DNA of 10,450 bases from Fimadaptatus sp948467645 (GCA_948467645.1 CAOKFD010000080.1:1-10450), one strand, 5' to 3'; shown: positions 1 to 6,707, numbered from the stretch's first letter. A program made the numbers and translations. The notes: generated by a model not told the origin, from the sequence alone.

Positions 1-48
1 ACATTTGCAGGAATATGTATTAAGACACAGAATTATTACCTTAGAGAG

Positions 49-77
49 TTGAGAGTTCAGGCCAAATAGTATATAAT
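49..77 (+). promoter_or_regulatory. Vegetative (sigma-A type) promoter for the anti-sigma/sigma unit
   Basis: A -35 box TTGAGA (49-54, five of six consensus bases) and a perfect -10 box TATAAT (72-77) are separated by an optimal 17-bp spacer. Transcription would start near 84, about 34 bases before the first start codon at 118. Two tandem copies of the 7-base word GAGAGTT (44-50 and 51-57) overlap the -35 box; this could be an operator or chance. The position argues that the anti-sigma gene opens its transcription unit and that no anti-anti-sigma gene lies between promoter and gene. Confidence 0.75.
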
Positions 78-117
78 AAAGAAGTTGAATCGCTCGTATC
101 GATCGGGAGGAAACAAA

Positions 118-546
118 ATGTCAGATCAAACATGCGTGCCGGGTGATAAGATCGCGCAGAATAACGACTGCGTGGAGCTGATAATGCCCGCGCACGAAAA
201 TATGCTTACGCTTACGCGGCTTGCCGCTGCGGGGCTGCTCGCACATGTGTCGCGCGATTTTGATATGCAGGAGGACGTTAAGTCCGCCGCCGCAGAGGCC
301 TGCTACTGCCTTATGCAGCAGCCCTGTGCATATGCGCGCCTTAAACTCTGCTTTGACGTGGGCGAGACGGAGCTTACACTTATCATAAGCGGCATAGAAC
401 CCGCAAAGAGCGAAAAACAGCCCGAATCAGTACAGAAGTACACGGATATAGCACTGTGCATACTCGAATCCATGGTGGACAGCGTGCATATATCCGTAAA
501 CGACGGAGTGATCGAAGGCTTCACTCTGAAAAAGCACATCGCCTGA
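118..546 (+). CDS. RsbW/SpoIIAB-like anti-sigma factor with degenerate ATPase motifs
   Basis: This 142-residue protein would bind and hold inactive the sigma factor encoded directly downstream. The start is the ATG at 118, seven bases after GGGAGG (105-110); an in-frame TTG at 85 lacks such a site. The fold resembles GHKL/HATPase anti-sigma factors: an N-terminal 'HENMLTLTRLAAAGLL' segment (residues 26-41), an N-box-like helix around residues 53-66, and a C-terminal 'CILESMVDSV' helix with a final strand (114-139), as in RsbW. The usual N-box Asn is replaced (the segment reads EACYCLM, residues 60-66), and the glycine-rich ATP-lid motif is not recognisable after 'IISG' (89-92). ATP binding and kinase activity may therefore be lost while sigma binding is kept. 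Assignment rests on overall pattern and linkage to the sigma gene. It could be a non-catalytic regulator unrelated to partner switching. Confidence 0.65.
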   Translation: MSDQTCVPGDKIAQNNDCVELIMPAHENMLTLTRLAAAGLLAHVSRDFDMQEDVKSAAAEACYCLMQQPCAYARLKLCFDVGETELTLIISGIEPAKSEKQPESVQKYTDIALCILESMVDSVHISVNDGVIEGFTLKKHIA

Positions 547-562
547 CAAAAGGAGGATACCA

Positions 563-1312
563 ATGACAATGGTAGAGTCTGCCTCCGAACGCGAGCGTCT
601 GCGCGCGCTGCTGGGCGAGTACTGTCGAACACGCTCGCGTAAGACGCGCAACGAGCTGGTTCAGGAATACATATACATAGCCGAAATAACCGCGCGCCGC
701 TTCTCCGGGCGCGGCGTGGAATACGACGACCTGTACCAAATAGCGTCGCTGGCGCTGATAAACGCGTTGGAGCGTTACGACACAAATCGGGGCGTGGAGT
801 TTGCCACATACGCAACTCCGTCAGTCGTCGGCGAGGTAAAAAATTACTTCCGCGACAAGCTGCGGCTGGTGCGCCTGCCGCGCCGCACGACCGAGGCGCT
901 GCATAAGATCGACGCGGCGCGCGAACGTCTGACGCACGATCTGGGCCGAAATCCCACCGCCGCCGAGATTGCCGACGCGATGAAGCTGCCGCTTGAAATC
1001 GTGGTCGAGGCCATCGACAGCCGCATGGCGGGCTATGGCGTACCGCTTGACGCACCCGTGGGCGAGGATGGCGGCAGCGTGGCCGATACATTGGGCTCAG
1101 CCGATCCCAGCTATGAAAACGTCGAAATAAACGATTACCTGCGCCGCGAGCTGGGCAAGCTGGACGAAACCGAGCGCAAGGTTATTATCGCAAGGTTCGT
1201 GTCCGAGCGCTCACAGCGCGACGTGGCAAAGGAAATGAACGTGTCGCAGATGTACATTTCGCGGCTGGAACGGCGCGTGCTGGAACGACTGCGCGCGGCA
1301 TATAACGAATGA
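563..1312 (+). CDS. RNA polymerase sigma factor of the SigB/SigF/SigG subfamily
   Basis: A 249-residue alternative sigma-70 factor that directs RNA polymerase to a dedicated promoter set. Region 2 spans about residues 31-100 and includes 'EYDDLYQIASLALINALERY' and the promoter-melting segment 'GVEFATYATPSVVGEVKNYF'. Region 3 spans about 110-155 (DLGRNPTAAEIADAM). Region 4 spans about 193-245, with a helix-turn-helix 'SQRDVAKEMNVSQMYISRLE' at 217-236. The length (~250 aa), the presence of all three regions and the sequence style match SigB/F/G rather than ECF sigmas. The start ATG at 563 follows AGGAGG (551-556) by six bases. It lies 16 bases behind the anti-sigma gene, implying co-translation and paired regulation. 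Which stress, motility or sporulation role it has cannot be told from sequence. Confidence 0.9.
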   Translation: MTMVESASERERLRALLGEYCRTRSRKTRNELVQEYIYIAEITARRFSGRGVEYDDLYQIASLALINALERYDTNRGVEFATYATPSVVGEVKNYFRDKLRLVRLPRRTTEALHKIDAARERLTHDLGRNPTAAEIADAMKLPLEIVVEAIDSRMAGYGVPLDAPVGEDGGSVADTLGSADPSYENVEINDYLRRELGKLDETERKVIIARFVSERSQRDVAKEMNVSQMYISRLERRVLERLRAAYNE

Positions 1313-1337
1313 TGATATATAAGTTGAGGTGTGTAAT

Positions 1338-2522
1338 TTGACCGGACGCAGGAGAGTGACCGGAAAGTTCTATGCAATACTCGCCGTCGTCGCCGCGATA
1401 ATCGCATTCGCAGTGTACATGACGCGCGACGATCCCGTGCGCGAGGTGCTGATCGAGGCCGGAACGATAGGCCAGACGCGCGAGCTGGACGCGGTTGTCA
1501 TGCGCAACGAAACAGTGGTGAATACCGAAAGCTATGCGCGCGTCGATTACGTGGCCGAGGAGTGCTCGCTCGTCAGCGCGGGCGACACCGTGGCGAGCAT
1601 ATACGCATCCGGCTATTCCGAAAAGGAAATGGAAAGCCTGGAAAATACGCGCAAGGACATCCGCGAGTACTATAATCAGATATTGGAAAACATATTGGAC
1701 AGCAATCTGGAACAGTATACCCAATTGGTAGCCCAGCGCGCATCAGAACTGCAAACCATAATACAAGGTAAGGAGCAGGGCAATCTGCTGACTGTTCAGG
1801 CACAGCTCGAACAGGCCATGACCGAGCGGCAGGACTACCTGCGCACGGCCAAGCGCGAGGAAACCCAGCTGAGCAACCTGTACCAGCGCGAAACACAGCT
1901 GACTAACTCCATCGCCAGTTGGAAGCGCGACTACACCGCGCCCACGGCGGGCATAGTCAGCTTCTATCTGGACGGATACGAATCGCTTTTGTCTCAAAGC
2001 AACATGGACAACCTTACCATAAGCGATCTGCGCGGCGTTATACGCGGCGACCGTCCGTCGGTCACTAACGAGGTGCGCGGCTCGACTCCGCTGTTCAAGG
2101 TGATCGACTCCGCGTCGTGGAGTGTGCTTCTGATTATCGATAACGCGTCCGACATGCCCGCGCTGGGTCAGGCATACACGCTTACGCTCAAGGGCTATGA
2201 GGATTATGTGTACTCCGCAACGGTAAGCGATATAAAGCGCTTCGACAGCGAAACCATGATTCGCATGGAGATCGATCAGGACGTGCTGCCCGCGATCAAC
2301 CTGCGCACGACCCGCGCGTCGGTGGGCACGCAGTACGCCGGACTGCGCGTGCCGCTCAACGCCGTCTATACCGTCAACGGCGTGCACGGCGTGTATAAGC
2401 ATAACGGCGATACATATGACTTTATCCCGGTAAACGTAACCGCGTCCGACGGCGAATACGCGCTTATTGAGCCGGTTACGGAGGGCGCGATATATTCCGG
2501 CATGGCGGTAGTAATAAAGTAA
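1338..2522 (+). CDS. Membrane-anchored HlyD-like (membrane fusion/adaptor) protein
   Basis: A 394-residue protein from a TTG start at 1338, chosen because GAGGTG (1326-1331) sits six bases upstream; an in-frame GTG at 1329 overlaps that ribosome site. One N-terminal membrane helix (about residues 11-27) follows a basic tip, so the bulk should be outside the cytoplasm. A first biotinyl-lipoyl-like half (about 66-90, with 'SLVSAGDTVASI') is followed by a long Gln/Glu-rich coiled coil (about 95-195), the second lipoyl half (199-212, 'YTAPTAGIVSFYLDGY') and a C-terminal beta-rich region ending in 'GAIYSGMAVVIK'. That layout is typical of HlyD adaptors, which normally join an ABC or RND exporter. 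No transporter gene is adjacent. From general knowledge of Clostridial genomes, similar proteins occur beside the yggS-sepF cluster, so an envelope or division role is as plausible as export. Confidence 0.8.
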   Translation: MTGRRRVTGKFYAILAVVAAIIAFAVYMTRDDPVREVLIEAGTIGQTRELDAVVMRNETVVNTESYARVDYVAEECSLVSAGDTVASIYASGYSEKEMESLENTRKDIREYYNQILENILDSNLEQYTQLVAQRASELQTIIQGKEQGNLLTVQAQLEQAMTERQDYLRTAKREETQLSNLYQRETQLTNSIASWKRDYTAPTAGIVSFYLDGYESLLSQSNMDNLTISDLRGVIRGDRPSVTNEVRGSTPLFKVIDSASWSVLLIIDNASDMPALGQAYTLTLKGYEDYVYSATVSDIKRFDSETMIRMEIDQDVLPAINLRTTRASVGTQYAGLRVPLNAVYTVNGVHGVYKHNGDTYDFIPVNVTASDGEYALIEPVTEGAIYSGMAVVIK

Positions 2523-2548
2523 TGCACAGACGGCGGGAGGTCTAAAAA

Positions 2549-3211
2549 ATGGCTGACGTAGTGCAAAGGGTAAATGAAATACGCCGCGCAATCGACGCGG
2601 TGGCGACTGGCCCGGTGGACATAATGGCGGTGACAAAGCGCCATACGCCCGACGAAATAAATCCATTGGCCGAGTCCGAAATAATCCGCATAGGCGAAAA
2701 TCGCGTGCAGGAGTTCATGGAAAAGCGCGATAAGTTAAATTCGCGCTTTGAACCGCATATTATTGGACAATTGCAGCGGAATAAAGTAAAATATATCATA
2801 CAGTGCGTCACGATGATCGAAAGCGTGGACAGGATAGAACTAGCGCAGGAAATCGATCGTCAGGCGCAGATGCACGGCGTGGTAATGCCTGTGCTGATAC
2901 AGGTAAATCTGGCGCGCGAGGAGCAAAAGGGCGGAATATATATAGAAGATTATCCCGCGCTGCTCGACGCAGCCTCACACCTGCCCGGGATAAAGGTGTC
3001 GGGGCTTATGGCCACGATGCCCAACGTGCCGGACGTGGAGACGATTCGTCCGCTGTTTAGAGAAATGCGCGCTATGTTCGACCGCGAGCGCGAAAACGCG
3101 CGACAGGGCGTGGACATGCGGGTGCTGTCGATGGGCATGACGCACGATTACCTTGTGGCCGTGTCCGAGGGCGCTACTCAGGTGCGGCTGGGCCATGCGA
3201 TATTTGACTGA
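2549..3211 (+). CDS. yggS: YggS-family pyridoxal phosphate homeostasis protein
   Basis: A 220-residue cytosolic PLP-binding protein of the YggS/YlmE/PROSC family, which buffers free PLP and influences amino-acid pools; it is not an active racemase. The PLP lysine is predicted as Lys30 in 'MAVTKRH'. Further family motifs are 'GENRVQEF' (49-56), 'HIIGQLQRNKVKYI' (70-83), 'GLMATMPN' (152-159) and the phosphate-binding tail 'LSMGMTHDYLVAVSEGATQV' with 'RLGHAIFD' (193-220). The length is slightly short of the usual 225-235. Small departures from consensus are Gln74 where His is common ('GHLQ') and 'RLGHAIFD' for the usual 'R(I/V)G(T/S)AIFG'. The start ATG follows GGGAGG (2535-2540) by eight bases. 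The gene continues the division cluster, as ylmE does in Bacillus. Confidence 0.93.
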   Translation: MADVVQRVNEIRRAIDAVATGPVDIMAVTKRHTPDEINPLAESEIIRIGENRVQEFMEKRDKLNSRFEPHIIGQLQRNKVKYIIQCVTMIESVDRIELAQEIDRQAQMHGVVMPVLIQVNLAREEQKGGIYIEDYPALLDAASHLPGIKVSGLMATMPNVPDVETIRPLFREMRAMFDRERENARQGVDMRVLSMGMTHDYLVAVSEGATQVRLGHAIFD

Positions 3212-3244
3212 CAGATTCAGGCGCTTTGTACTTTAAGGTGGAAA

Positions 3245-3324
3245 TTGCGGCGTTGGCTTAATCGACTTTGACTGATTAAGTCCAATGCTAAGGCATATGT
3301 CTGAGAGCTTTCTTAGCACCGCAA
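3245..3324 (+). ncRNA. Candidate structured RNA: predicted three-way junction upstream of sepF
   Basis: Three nested helices can be drawn by hand. The outer stem is TTGCGG (3245-3250) with CCGCAA (3319-3324). Helix 1 pairs TTGGCTTAATC (3253-3263) with GATTAAG (3274-3280) plus CCAA (3282-3285), with one bulged T at 3281 and a 10-base loop. Helix 2 pairs GCTAAG (3287-3292) with CTTAGC (3312-3317). The short linkers (CG, T and A) give a compact multibranch junction in an AT-richer stretch between GC-rich genes. I do not recognise a known riboswitch or small RNA family. It may be the start of the sepF leader transcript, a processed 3' UTR of the upstream operon, or chance pairing. Confidence 0.35.
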
Positions 3325-3422
3325 AGCGATTCATTGCCAAGCGAAGCTCGTGCAAACGCCTAAAACATAAAACCGCATTTATAAAATTAAGTATATTATT
3401 TTGAAGCCAACTCTGGATTCTT

Positions 3423-3469
3423 GGATATGTCTTAGCCAGTCACAACGCATTTCGGACTGAGACGTATCC
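3423..3469 (+). promoter_or_regulatory. Long bulged hairpin in the leader just before the sepF ribosome site
   Basis: GGATATGTCT (3423-3432) pairs with AGACGTATCC (3460-3469), ten base pairs including one G-U. After a four-base bulge TAGC (3433-3436), CAGTC (3437-3441) pairs with GACTG (3455-3459). The loop is 13 bases. No T-run follows, so it is not an intrinsic terminator on the + strand. The sepF Shine-Dalgarno GGGAGG begins 12 bases downstream (3481). A role in mRNA stability or translational control of sepF is inference. Confidence 0.4.
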
Positions 3470-3495
3470 TGACCCATGGCGGGAGGAAATAACAG

Positions 3496-4104
3496 ATGTC
3501 ATTCAGCAACAGTTTTCATAAGTTCTTGGACGCGATAGGCATAGTCAGCCGCGATGAGGTGGAACCCGACACGCGCACATACGACCGGCGCGGCGACTAT
3601 TCCGGCGGCAGCGGCCGCGACTTCGCCGACGAGGATTCGGACTACGACGACGCTCAGGGCGCGCGCCGCGATACCTCGACCGATTCCTATCGCGGCTATT
3701 CGCGCACCGACAGCCAGTATCAGAGCACGCCTGAAATCGACAACATGGTCGAGTTCAAGAACATCCGTCAGCGCACCGAAGCGCCCGTATCCAGCGATCA
3801 TATCCAGCATACTGTAATCCACTACCTGCGCGAAATGTCGGATTGCAAGGACATAATCGACGATCTGCTGGACGATAAGCAGGTGATACTGAACGTCGAG
3901 GACACCGACAACAGCGTGAAGCAGCGTGCAATCGATACGATATACGGCGCGTCGTACGCGCTGGGCGCAAAGCTGCGCCGCGCGTCGCGTGCGACGTACA
4001 TAATCGCTCCTAGCAGCGTGGTAATAAACGATACCGACGACGAGGAAGAACAGCGTCGTCCGTCGGGCGGATACGCATCCAATATCCGCGGATTCAGGAG
4101 CTGA
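3496..4104 (+). CDS. sepF: Cell division protein SepF
   Basis: SepF (202 residues) tethers FtsZ filaments to the membrane and organises septum formation in Gram-positive bacteria. The N-terminal 'MSFSNSFHKFLDAIGI' (1-16) fits the amphipathic membrane-binding helix. A long low-complexity, charged, Tyr/Arg/Asp-rich linker follows (about 20-95). The conserved SepF core lies at about 103-178, with 'KQVILNVEDTDNSVKQRAID' (128-147) and 'GASYALGAKLRR' then 'YIIAPSSVVI' (151-177). A short acidic and Arg/Gly tail ends the protein. It is longer than the ~150-residue B. subtilis protein, mostly through the linker. The start ATG follows GGGAGG (3481-3486) by nine bases. The 284-base gap upstream suggests sepF has its own leader or promoter, though I see no convincing -35/-10 pair. 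Confidence 0.93.
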   Translation: MSFSNSFHKFLDAIGIVSRDEVEPDTRTYDRRGDYSGGSGRDFADEDSDYDDAQGARRDTSTDSYRGYSRTDSQYQSTPEIDNMVEFKNIRQRTEAPVSSDHIQHTVIHYLREMSDCKDIIDDLLDDKQVILNVEDTDNSVKQRAIDTIYGASYALGAKLRRASRATYIIAPSSVVINDTDDEEEQRRPSGGYASNIRGFRS

Positions 4105-4105
4105 T

Positions 4106-4399
4106 ATGATGTATAGCGTCGGCTATCGAATAATTACGGGCGTTAATTACTTTTTCAGGCTGGTAAACCTTGCGCTGCTGGCGTACTGCGTACTCAGCTT
4201 TTTTGCGCGCGGCTCACGCGTGTATCAGTTCCTCGACCGCCTGTTTGAGCCGCTCAGACGCCCCTTCATGCCCATAACCATGTATCTGGCGCGGCGCGGA
4301 TTTCCATTCGACGTGTCGATAATACTTCTGTGGATAGCGCTCAGCATGGTGCAGAGTCTGCTCACCCAGATCATTTACCTGTTCATGGGGGCATGGTGA
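4106..4399 (+). CDS. YggT-family integral membrane protein
   Basis: A 97-residue membrane protein of the YggT (Pfam YGGT) family, found beside sepF and ylmH in many Gram-positive genomes. Its function is not firmly established but is linked to the division and envelope cluster. Two membrane segments are visible, about residues 13-33 and 70-94, separated by a basic loop bearing the family motif 'FEPLRRPFMP' (47-56). Two ATGs in tandem (4106 and 4109) can start it; AGGAG (4096-4100), inside the last codons of sepF, is five or eight bases away, so 4109 is about equally likely. The stop TGA (4397-4399) shares its final A with the ATG of the next gene, indicating tight translational coupling. Confidence 0.88.
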   Translation: MMYSVGYRIITGVNYFFRLVNLALLAYCVLSFFARGSRVYQFLDRLFEPLRRPFMPITMYLARRGFPFDVSIILLWIALSMVQSLLTQIIYLFMGAW

Positions 4400-5151
4400 T
4401 GGACGAGAACGCGGTCGTACTGGCTCACATGACCGACTGCGCACGGCGCGCGGCGCGGTCGGGACGCATCATGTTTTCCAACTTCCTTGATCCGGCTCAG
4501 GCCGAAATCGCTCGGCAGGCCGCCGCGATAGAGCGCGTGCCGGTCGAACTGAGCGGCGGCCACCCGGATGCGGAGCGCACAGTCGCGGCGTTCGGCTGGC
4601 CGGATGATGAAGAAATCGAATGGCCCATCGCGATAATGGAAGCCGCGTGGGACGGGCGCTTTGCGTCGTGTCAGCATCGCGACGTGCTGGGTTCGCTGAT
4701 GGCGCTGGGCGTGGAGCGCGAATGCTTCGGCGATATAATCATCGACAGCGATAATTCGCGCGCGCTGCTGTTCGCGCTGGATCGCATGGAGGACTTCCTT
4801 ACTCAGAACTGGATAAGCGCCGGGCGCGCGTCGCTTAAAGTCAGGCGGCTTACCGATGCGGGCGCAATCCCGCCGCCGCGCGGCGAAATGTGCCGCATAA
4901 CCGTGCAGTCGCCCCGACTGGACGCGGTTCTGGCGGCGGCGCTCAATCTTTCGCGCGCCGAAGCGCAGCAGACGGTGCGCTCGGGCAAGGTGCGCGTCAG
5001 CTTTAAGGAGTGCTTAAACATCGATAAGCAGTTGAAACCCGGCGATATAGTCAGCGTGCGCGGCATGGGTCGGTTTAAGCTTATCGAGGAGCAGGGGCGC
5101 ACGCGCCGGGACAGGCTTGGCTTTGCGATATTCAAATATGAAGGCAAGTAG
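4399..5151 (+). CDS. ylmH: YlmH-like S4-domain RNA-binding protein
   Basis: A 250-residue protein of the YlmH family. The family carries a C-terminal S4 RNA-binding domain, belongs to the division cluster, and in Bacillus has been tied to ribosome quality control. The hallmark 'HRDVLGSLMALGVERECFGD' lies at residues 93-112. The S4 domain spans about 171-228, with 'SPRLDAVLAAALNLSRAEAQ' (171-190), 'VRSGKVRVS' (193-201) and 'LKPGDIVSVRG' (212-222). The start is set at the ATG overlapping the yggT stop; a five-G run (4387-4391) lies seven bases upstream. An ATG two codons earlier (4393) and a GTG at 4330 are in frame, but the first sits too close to the G run and the second would overlap most of the end of yggT. 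Confidence 0.9.
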   Translation: MDENAVVLAHMTDCARRAARSGRIMFSNFLDPAQAEIARQAAAIERVPVELSGGHPDAERTVAAFGWPDDEEIEWPIAIMEAAWDGRFASCQHRDVLGSLMALGVERECFGDIIIDSDNSRALLFALDRMEDFLTQNWISAGRASLKVRRLTDAGAIPPPRGEMCRITVQSPRLDAVLAAALNLSRAEAQQTVRSGKVRVSFKECLNIDKQLKPGDIVSVRGMGRFKLIEEQGRTRRDRLGFAIFKYEGK

Positions 5152-5159
5152 TGCCGCAA

Positions 5160-5200
5160 TTCCTTAAAATGTGCGAAATTTTCTTAAAACATGCGCGAAT
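5160..5200 (+). repeat. Imperfect tandem repeat in the ylmH-divIVA gap
   Basis: Two roughly 18-20-base copies lie side by side: TTCCTTAAAATGTGCGAA (5160-5177) and TTCTTAAAACATGCGCGAAT (5181-5200). They share the CTTAAAA and GCGAA words and sit on the same face about 20-21 bases apart. The spacing could suit a repressor or activator upstream of divIVA, but no clear promoter is visible in this 155-base gap and chance similarity in AT-rich DNA is possible. Confidence 0.25.
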
Positions 5201-5306
5201 CAGAAGGAAAAAGCGGCATTAAGGGCGAATATACACCGTAATATGGAATCATACGCAATCATATGGCGTGAAGGTTGCATAGCAAAATCGAAGGGAGATT
5301 TTGATA

Positions 5307-5792
5307 ATGATTACGCTTAACGATATTAGCTCCAAAGTATTTTCCGATCAGGAACTCGGTTACAGCAAGGACGAAGTAGACGATTTTCTTGACGAAATAG
5401 CCACCGACTACGCGGCTCTTATCAAGGAAAACCGCTCGCTCAAGAAAAAGCTTGAGGAGCAGGAGGAACAGGCCAAGGACGACAGCGCCCTCAGTGAGCC
5501 GGGCTATCTCAAGAACCTTGAGGCTACCCTGCGCGAGACGCTGCTGACCGCACAGCGCATAGCCGACGAAACCACCGATCAGGCCAAGAAGAGCGCCGAG
5601 GAGACCGTCGCCGCCGCCGAGGAACAGGCCCGCACTATCGTCGCCACCGCTAAGGTCGAGGCCGATCAGACCCGCGCCGATCTGGCCGAACTTAAAAAGG
5701 CCGCCGACGATTACCGCGCCCGCTTCCAGCGTCTGGTGCTGGATCAGGTGCATGTGCTCAAGTCCGATACCGAACTGTTTGCCGATAAGTAA
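5307..5792 (+). CDS. divIVA: DivIVA-family polar/septal scaffold protein
   Basis: A 161-residue coiled-coil protein that binds negatively curved membrane at septa and poles and recruits division or cell-wall partners. The N-terminal DivIVA lipid-binding motif is clear: 'LNDISSKVFSDQELGYSKDE' (4-23), then 'VDDFLDEIATDYAALIKEN' (24-42). A first coiled coil covers about 33-60, followed by a short linker around residues 61-68 and an Ala/Glu-rich second coiled coil (about 69-142). The C-terminal 'FQRLVLDQVHVLKSD' (140-154) is typical of Clostridial members. The start ATG follows AAGGGAG (5291-5297) by nine bases; an in-frame TTG at 5301 is too close to that site. A terminator hairpin begins 21 bases after the stop. 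Confidence 0.93.
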   Translation: MITLNDISSKVFSDQELGYSKDEVDDFLDEIATDYAALIKENRSLKKKLEEQEEQAKDDSALSEPGYLKNLEATLRETLLTAQRIADETTDQAKKSAEETVAAAEEQARTIVATAKVEADQTRADLAELKKAADDYRARFQRLVLDQVHVLKSDTELFADK

Positions 5793-5812
5793 GCATTGGT
5801 TCATACTCCCAA

Positions 5813-5851
5813 GGCCGCAGGCTCGTGCAGACTGCGGCCGGGGTTTGTTTT
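5813..5851 (+). terminator. Probable intrinsic terminator after divIVA
   Basis: GGCCGCAG (5813-5820) pairs perfectly with CTGCGGCC (5832-5839) around an 11-base loop and is followed by GGGG, TTT, G, TTTT. The GC-rich stem is strong, but the T-tract is displaced by four G residues and interrupted, so termination may be partial, with some read-through to the next genes. Confidence 0.6.
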
Positions 5852-5874
5852 GGGCGAATCACGCGCTGAAAAAG

Positions 5875-5907
5875 CGGGCATACTCTGCTTAGCGGAGGGG
5901 ATGCCCG
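5875..5907 (+). promoter_or_regulatory. Hairpin enclosing the ribosome-binding site of the DUF5665-like gene
   Basis: CGGGCAT (5875-5881) pairs perfectly with ATGCCCG (5901-5907), immediately before the start codon at 5909. The Shine-Dalgarno GGAGGGG (5894-5900) lies inside, and CTCT (5883-5886) can pair with GGAG (5894-5897, one G-U) to extend the structure over it. This could limit translation until opened by an upstream ribosome, protein or temperature change. It is a hand-drawn fold only. Confidence 0.4.
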
Positions 5908-5908
5908 T

Positions 5909-6211
5909 ATGAAGCTTACAAAGGTGCGCGCGGGGCGGGGGTTGCTGTGGCGGCTCAGAAAACAGATAGACCGGCTGGAACGCATGAATTTTGAAGAATA
6001 TATGCTCTATATAACCGATACGCGCAGGTTCCTGTGGCGCAATTTTACTGCGGGCATAGCGCGCGGCCTGGGCGGCGCGGTGGGCTTTACCATACTGGGC
6101 GCGATTGTCGCGGCTGTGCTCAGTCGGCTCACGCTGGAAAACGTGCCGCTGATAGGCGGCTTCCTTGCCGAAATAGTCGACGCGGTGCAGCAGAATCTGG
6201 GTAAGCGCTGA
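5909..6211 (+). CDS. Small membrane protein resembling DUF5665
   Basis: A 100-residue protein of unknown function. The N-terminus is basic (1-24), followed by 'MNFEEYMLYITDTRRFLWRN' (26-45) and the stretch 'FTAGIARGLGGAVGFTILGA' (46-65) that opens a membrane helix running to about residue 72. The segment 'NVPLIGGFLAEIVDAVQQNL' (78-97) completes the pattern I associate with DUF5665 proteins of Bacillota. Topology with the N-terminus inside is likely from the positive charges. The start ATG is eight bases after GGAGGGG (5894-5900); the ATG at 5901 directly abuts that site and is out of frame. It lies 29 bases before lspA, so co-transcription is probable. Confidence 0.75.
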   Translation: MKLTKVRAGRGLLWRLRKQIDRLERMNFEEYMLYITDTRRFLWRNFTAGIARGLGGAVGFTILGAIVAAVLSRLTLENVPLIGGFLAEIVDAVQQNLGKR

Positions 6212-6240
6212 AACTCATACCCGCGCGGAGGAGAAGAAAA

Positions 6241-6702
6241 TTGTTTTACGCATTGATGGTGATCGCGCTGCTTGCGGCGGATCAGATAAGCAAGCTGTGG
6301 GCGGCGCAAAGTCTGTCCGCGCCGATTGACGTAATACCCGGCTTTCTGGCGTTTACCTACGCCGAAAACCGCGGCGCAGCGTTTGGCATAATGCCCGATA
6401 TGCAGCCGGTGTTCATAATCATGAGCATAGTGTTTGCGATAATCGTATCCATATACCTGACAAAAAGGCAGCATTCGCTGCCCGTGCTGGCTCAACTGGG
6501 CGGCTGGCTCGCGGTGACCGGCGCGCTGGGCAACATGATCGACCGCGCGCTGCGGGCGTATGTGATCGATTTTATATATGCCTATGGCATAAACTTCCCG
6601 GTGTTCAATCTGGCCGACGTGTGCCTTACGCTGGGCGCGATTCTCGTCGTGATATACCTGCTGTTTTTCTCGGGGCGCGCCCATGACGGCGCGGAGGAGT
6701 AG
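6241..6702 (+). CDS. lspA: Lipoprotein signal peptidase (signal peptidase II)
   Basis: This 153-residue integral membrane aspartyl protease removes the signal peptide from diacylglyceryl-modified prolipoproteins. Hydrophobic segments occur at about residues 3-13, 55-72, 83-97 and 121-143, the expected four-helix plan. Conserved blocks are 'AADQISKLW' (12-20), 'YAENRGAAFGI' (40-50), 'ALGNMIDRALRAYVIDFI' (95-112) and 'FNLADVCLTLGAILV' (122-136). By family comparison the catalytic pair is Asp110 (in YVID) and Asp126 (in FNLAD). The start is TTG at 6241, seven bases behind GGAGGAG (6227-6233). The next gene begins five bases after the stop and takes its ribosome site from the end of this gene. 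Confidence 0.95.
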   Translation: MFYALMVIALLAADQISKLWAAQSLSAPIDVIPGFLAFTYAENRGAAFGIMPDMQPVFIIMSIVFAIIVSIYLTKRQHSLPVLAQLGGWLAVTGALGNMIDRALRAYVIDFIYAYGINFPVFNLADVCLTLGAILVVIYLLFFSGRAHDGAEE

Positions 6703-6707
6703 ACGCG

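Noticed and set aside
303..1091. Long minus-strand ORF (262 codons) opposite the anti-sigma and sigma genes.
   Set aside because: Arg/Pro-rich shadow of GC-rich coding sequence; both overlapped + strand genes have recognisable families and good ribosome sites.
1743..2666. Minus-strand ORF of 307 codons opposite the HlyD-like gene.
   Set aside because: Arg/His-rich translation with no motif; explained by codon bias of the + strand gene.
3212..3495. tRNA, T-box or known riboswitch in the yggS-sepF gap.
   Set aside because: No tRNA-like cloverleaf with a conserved T-loop, no T-box TGGNACC-type bulge or terminator, and no riboswitch core that I recognise.
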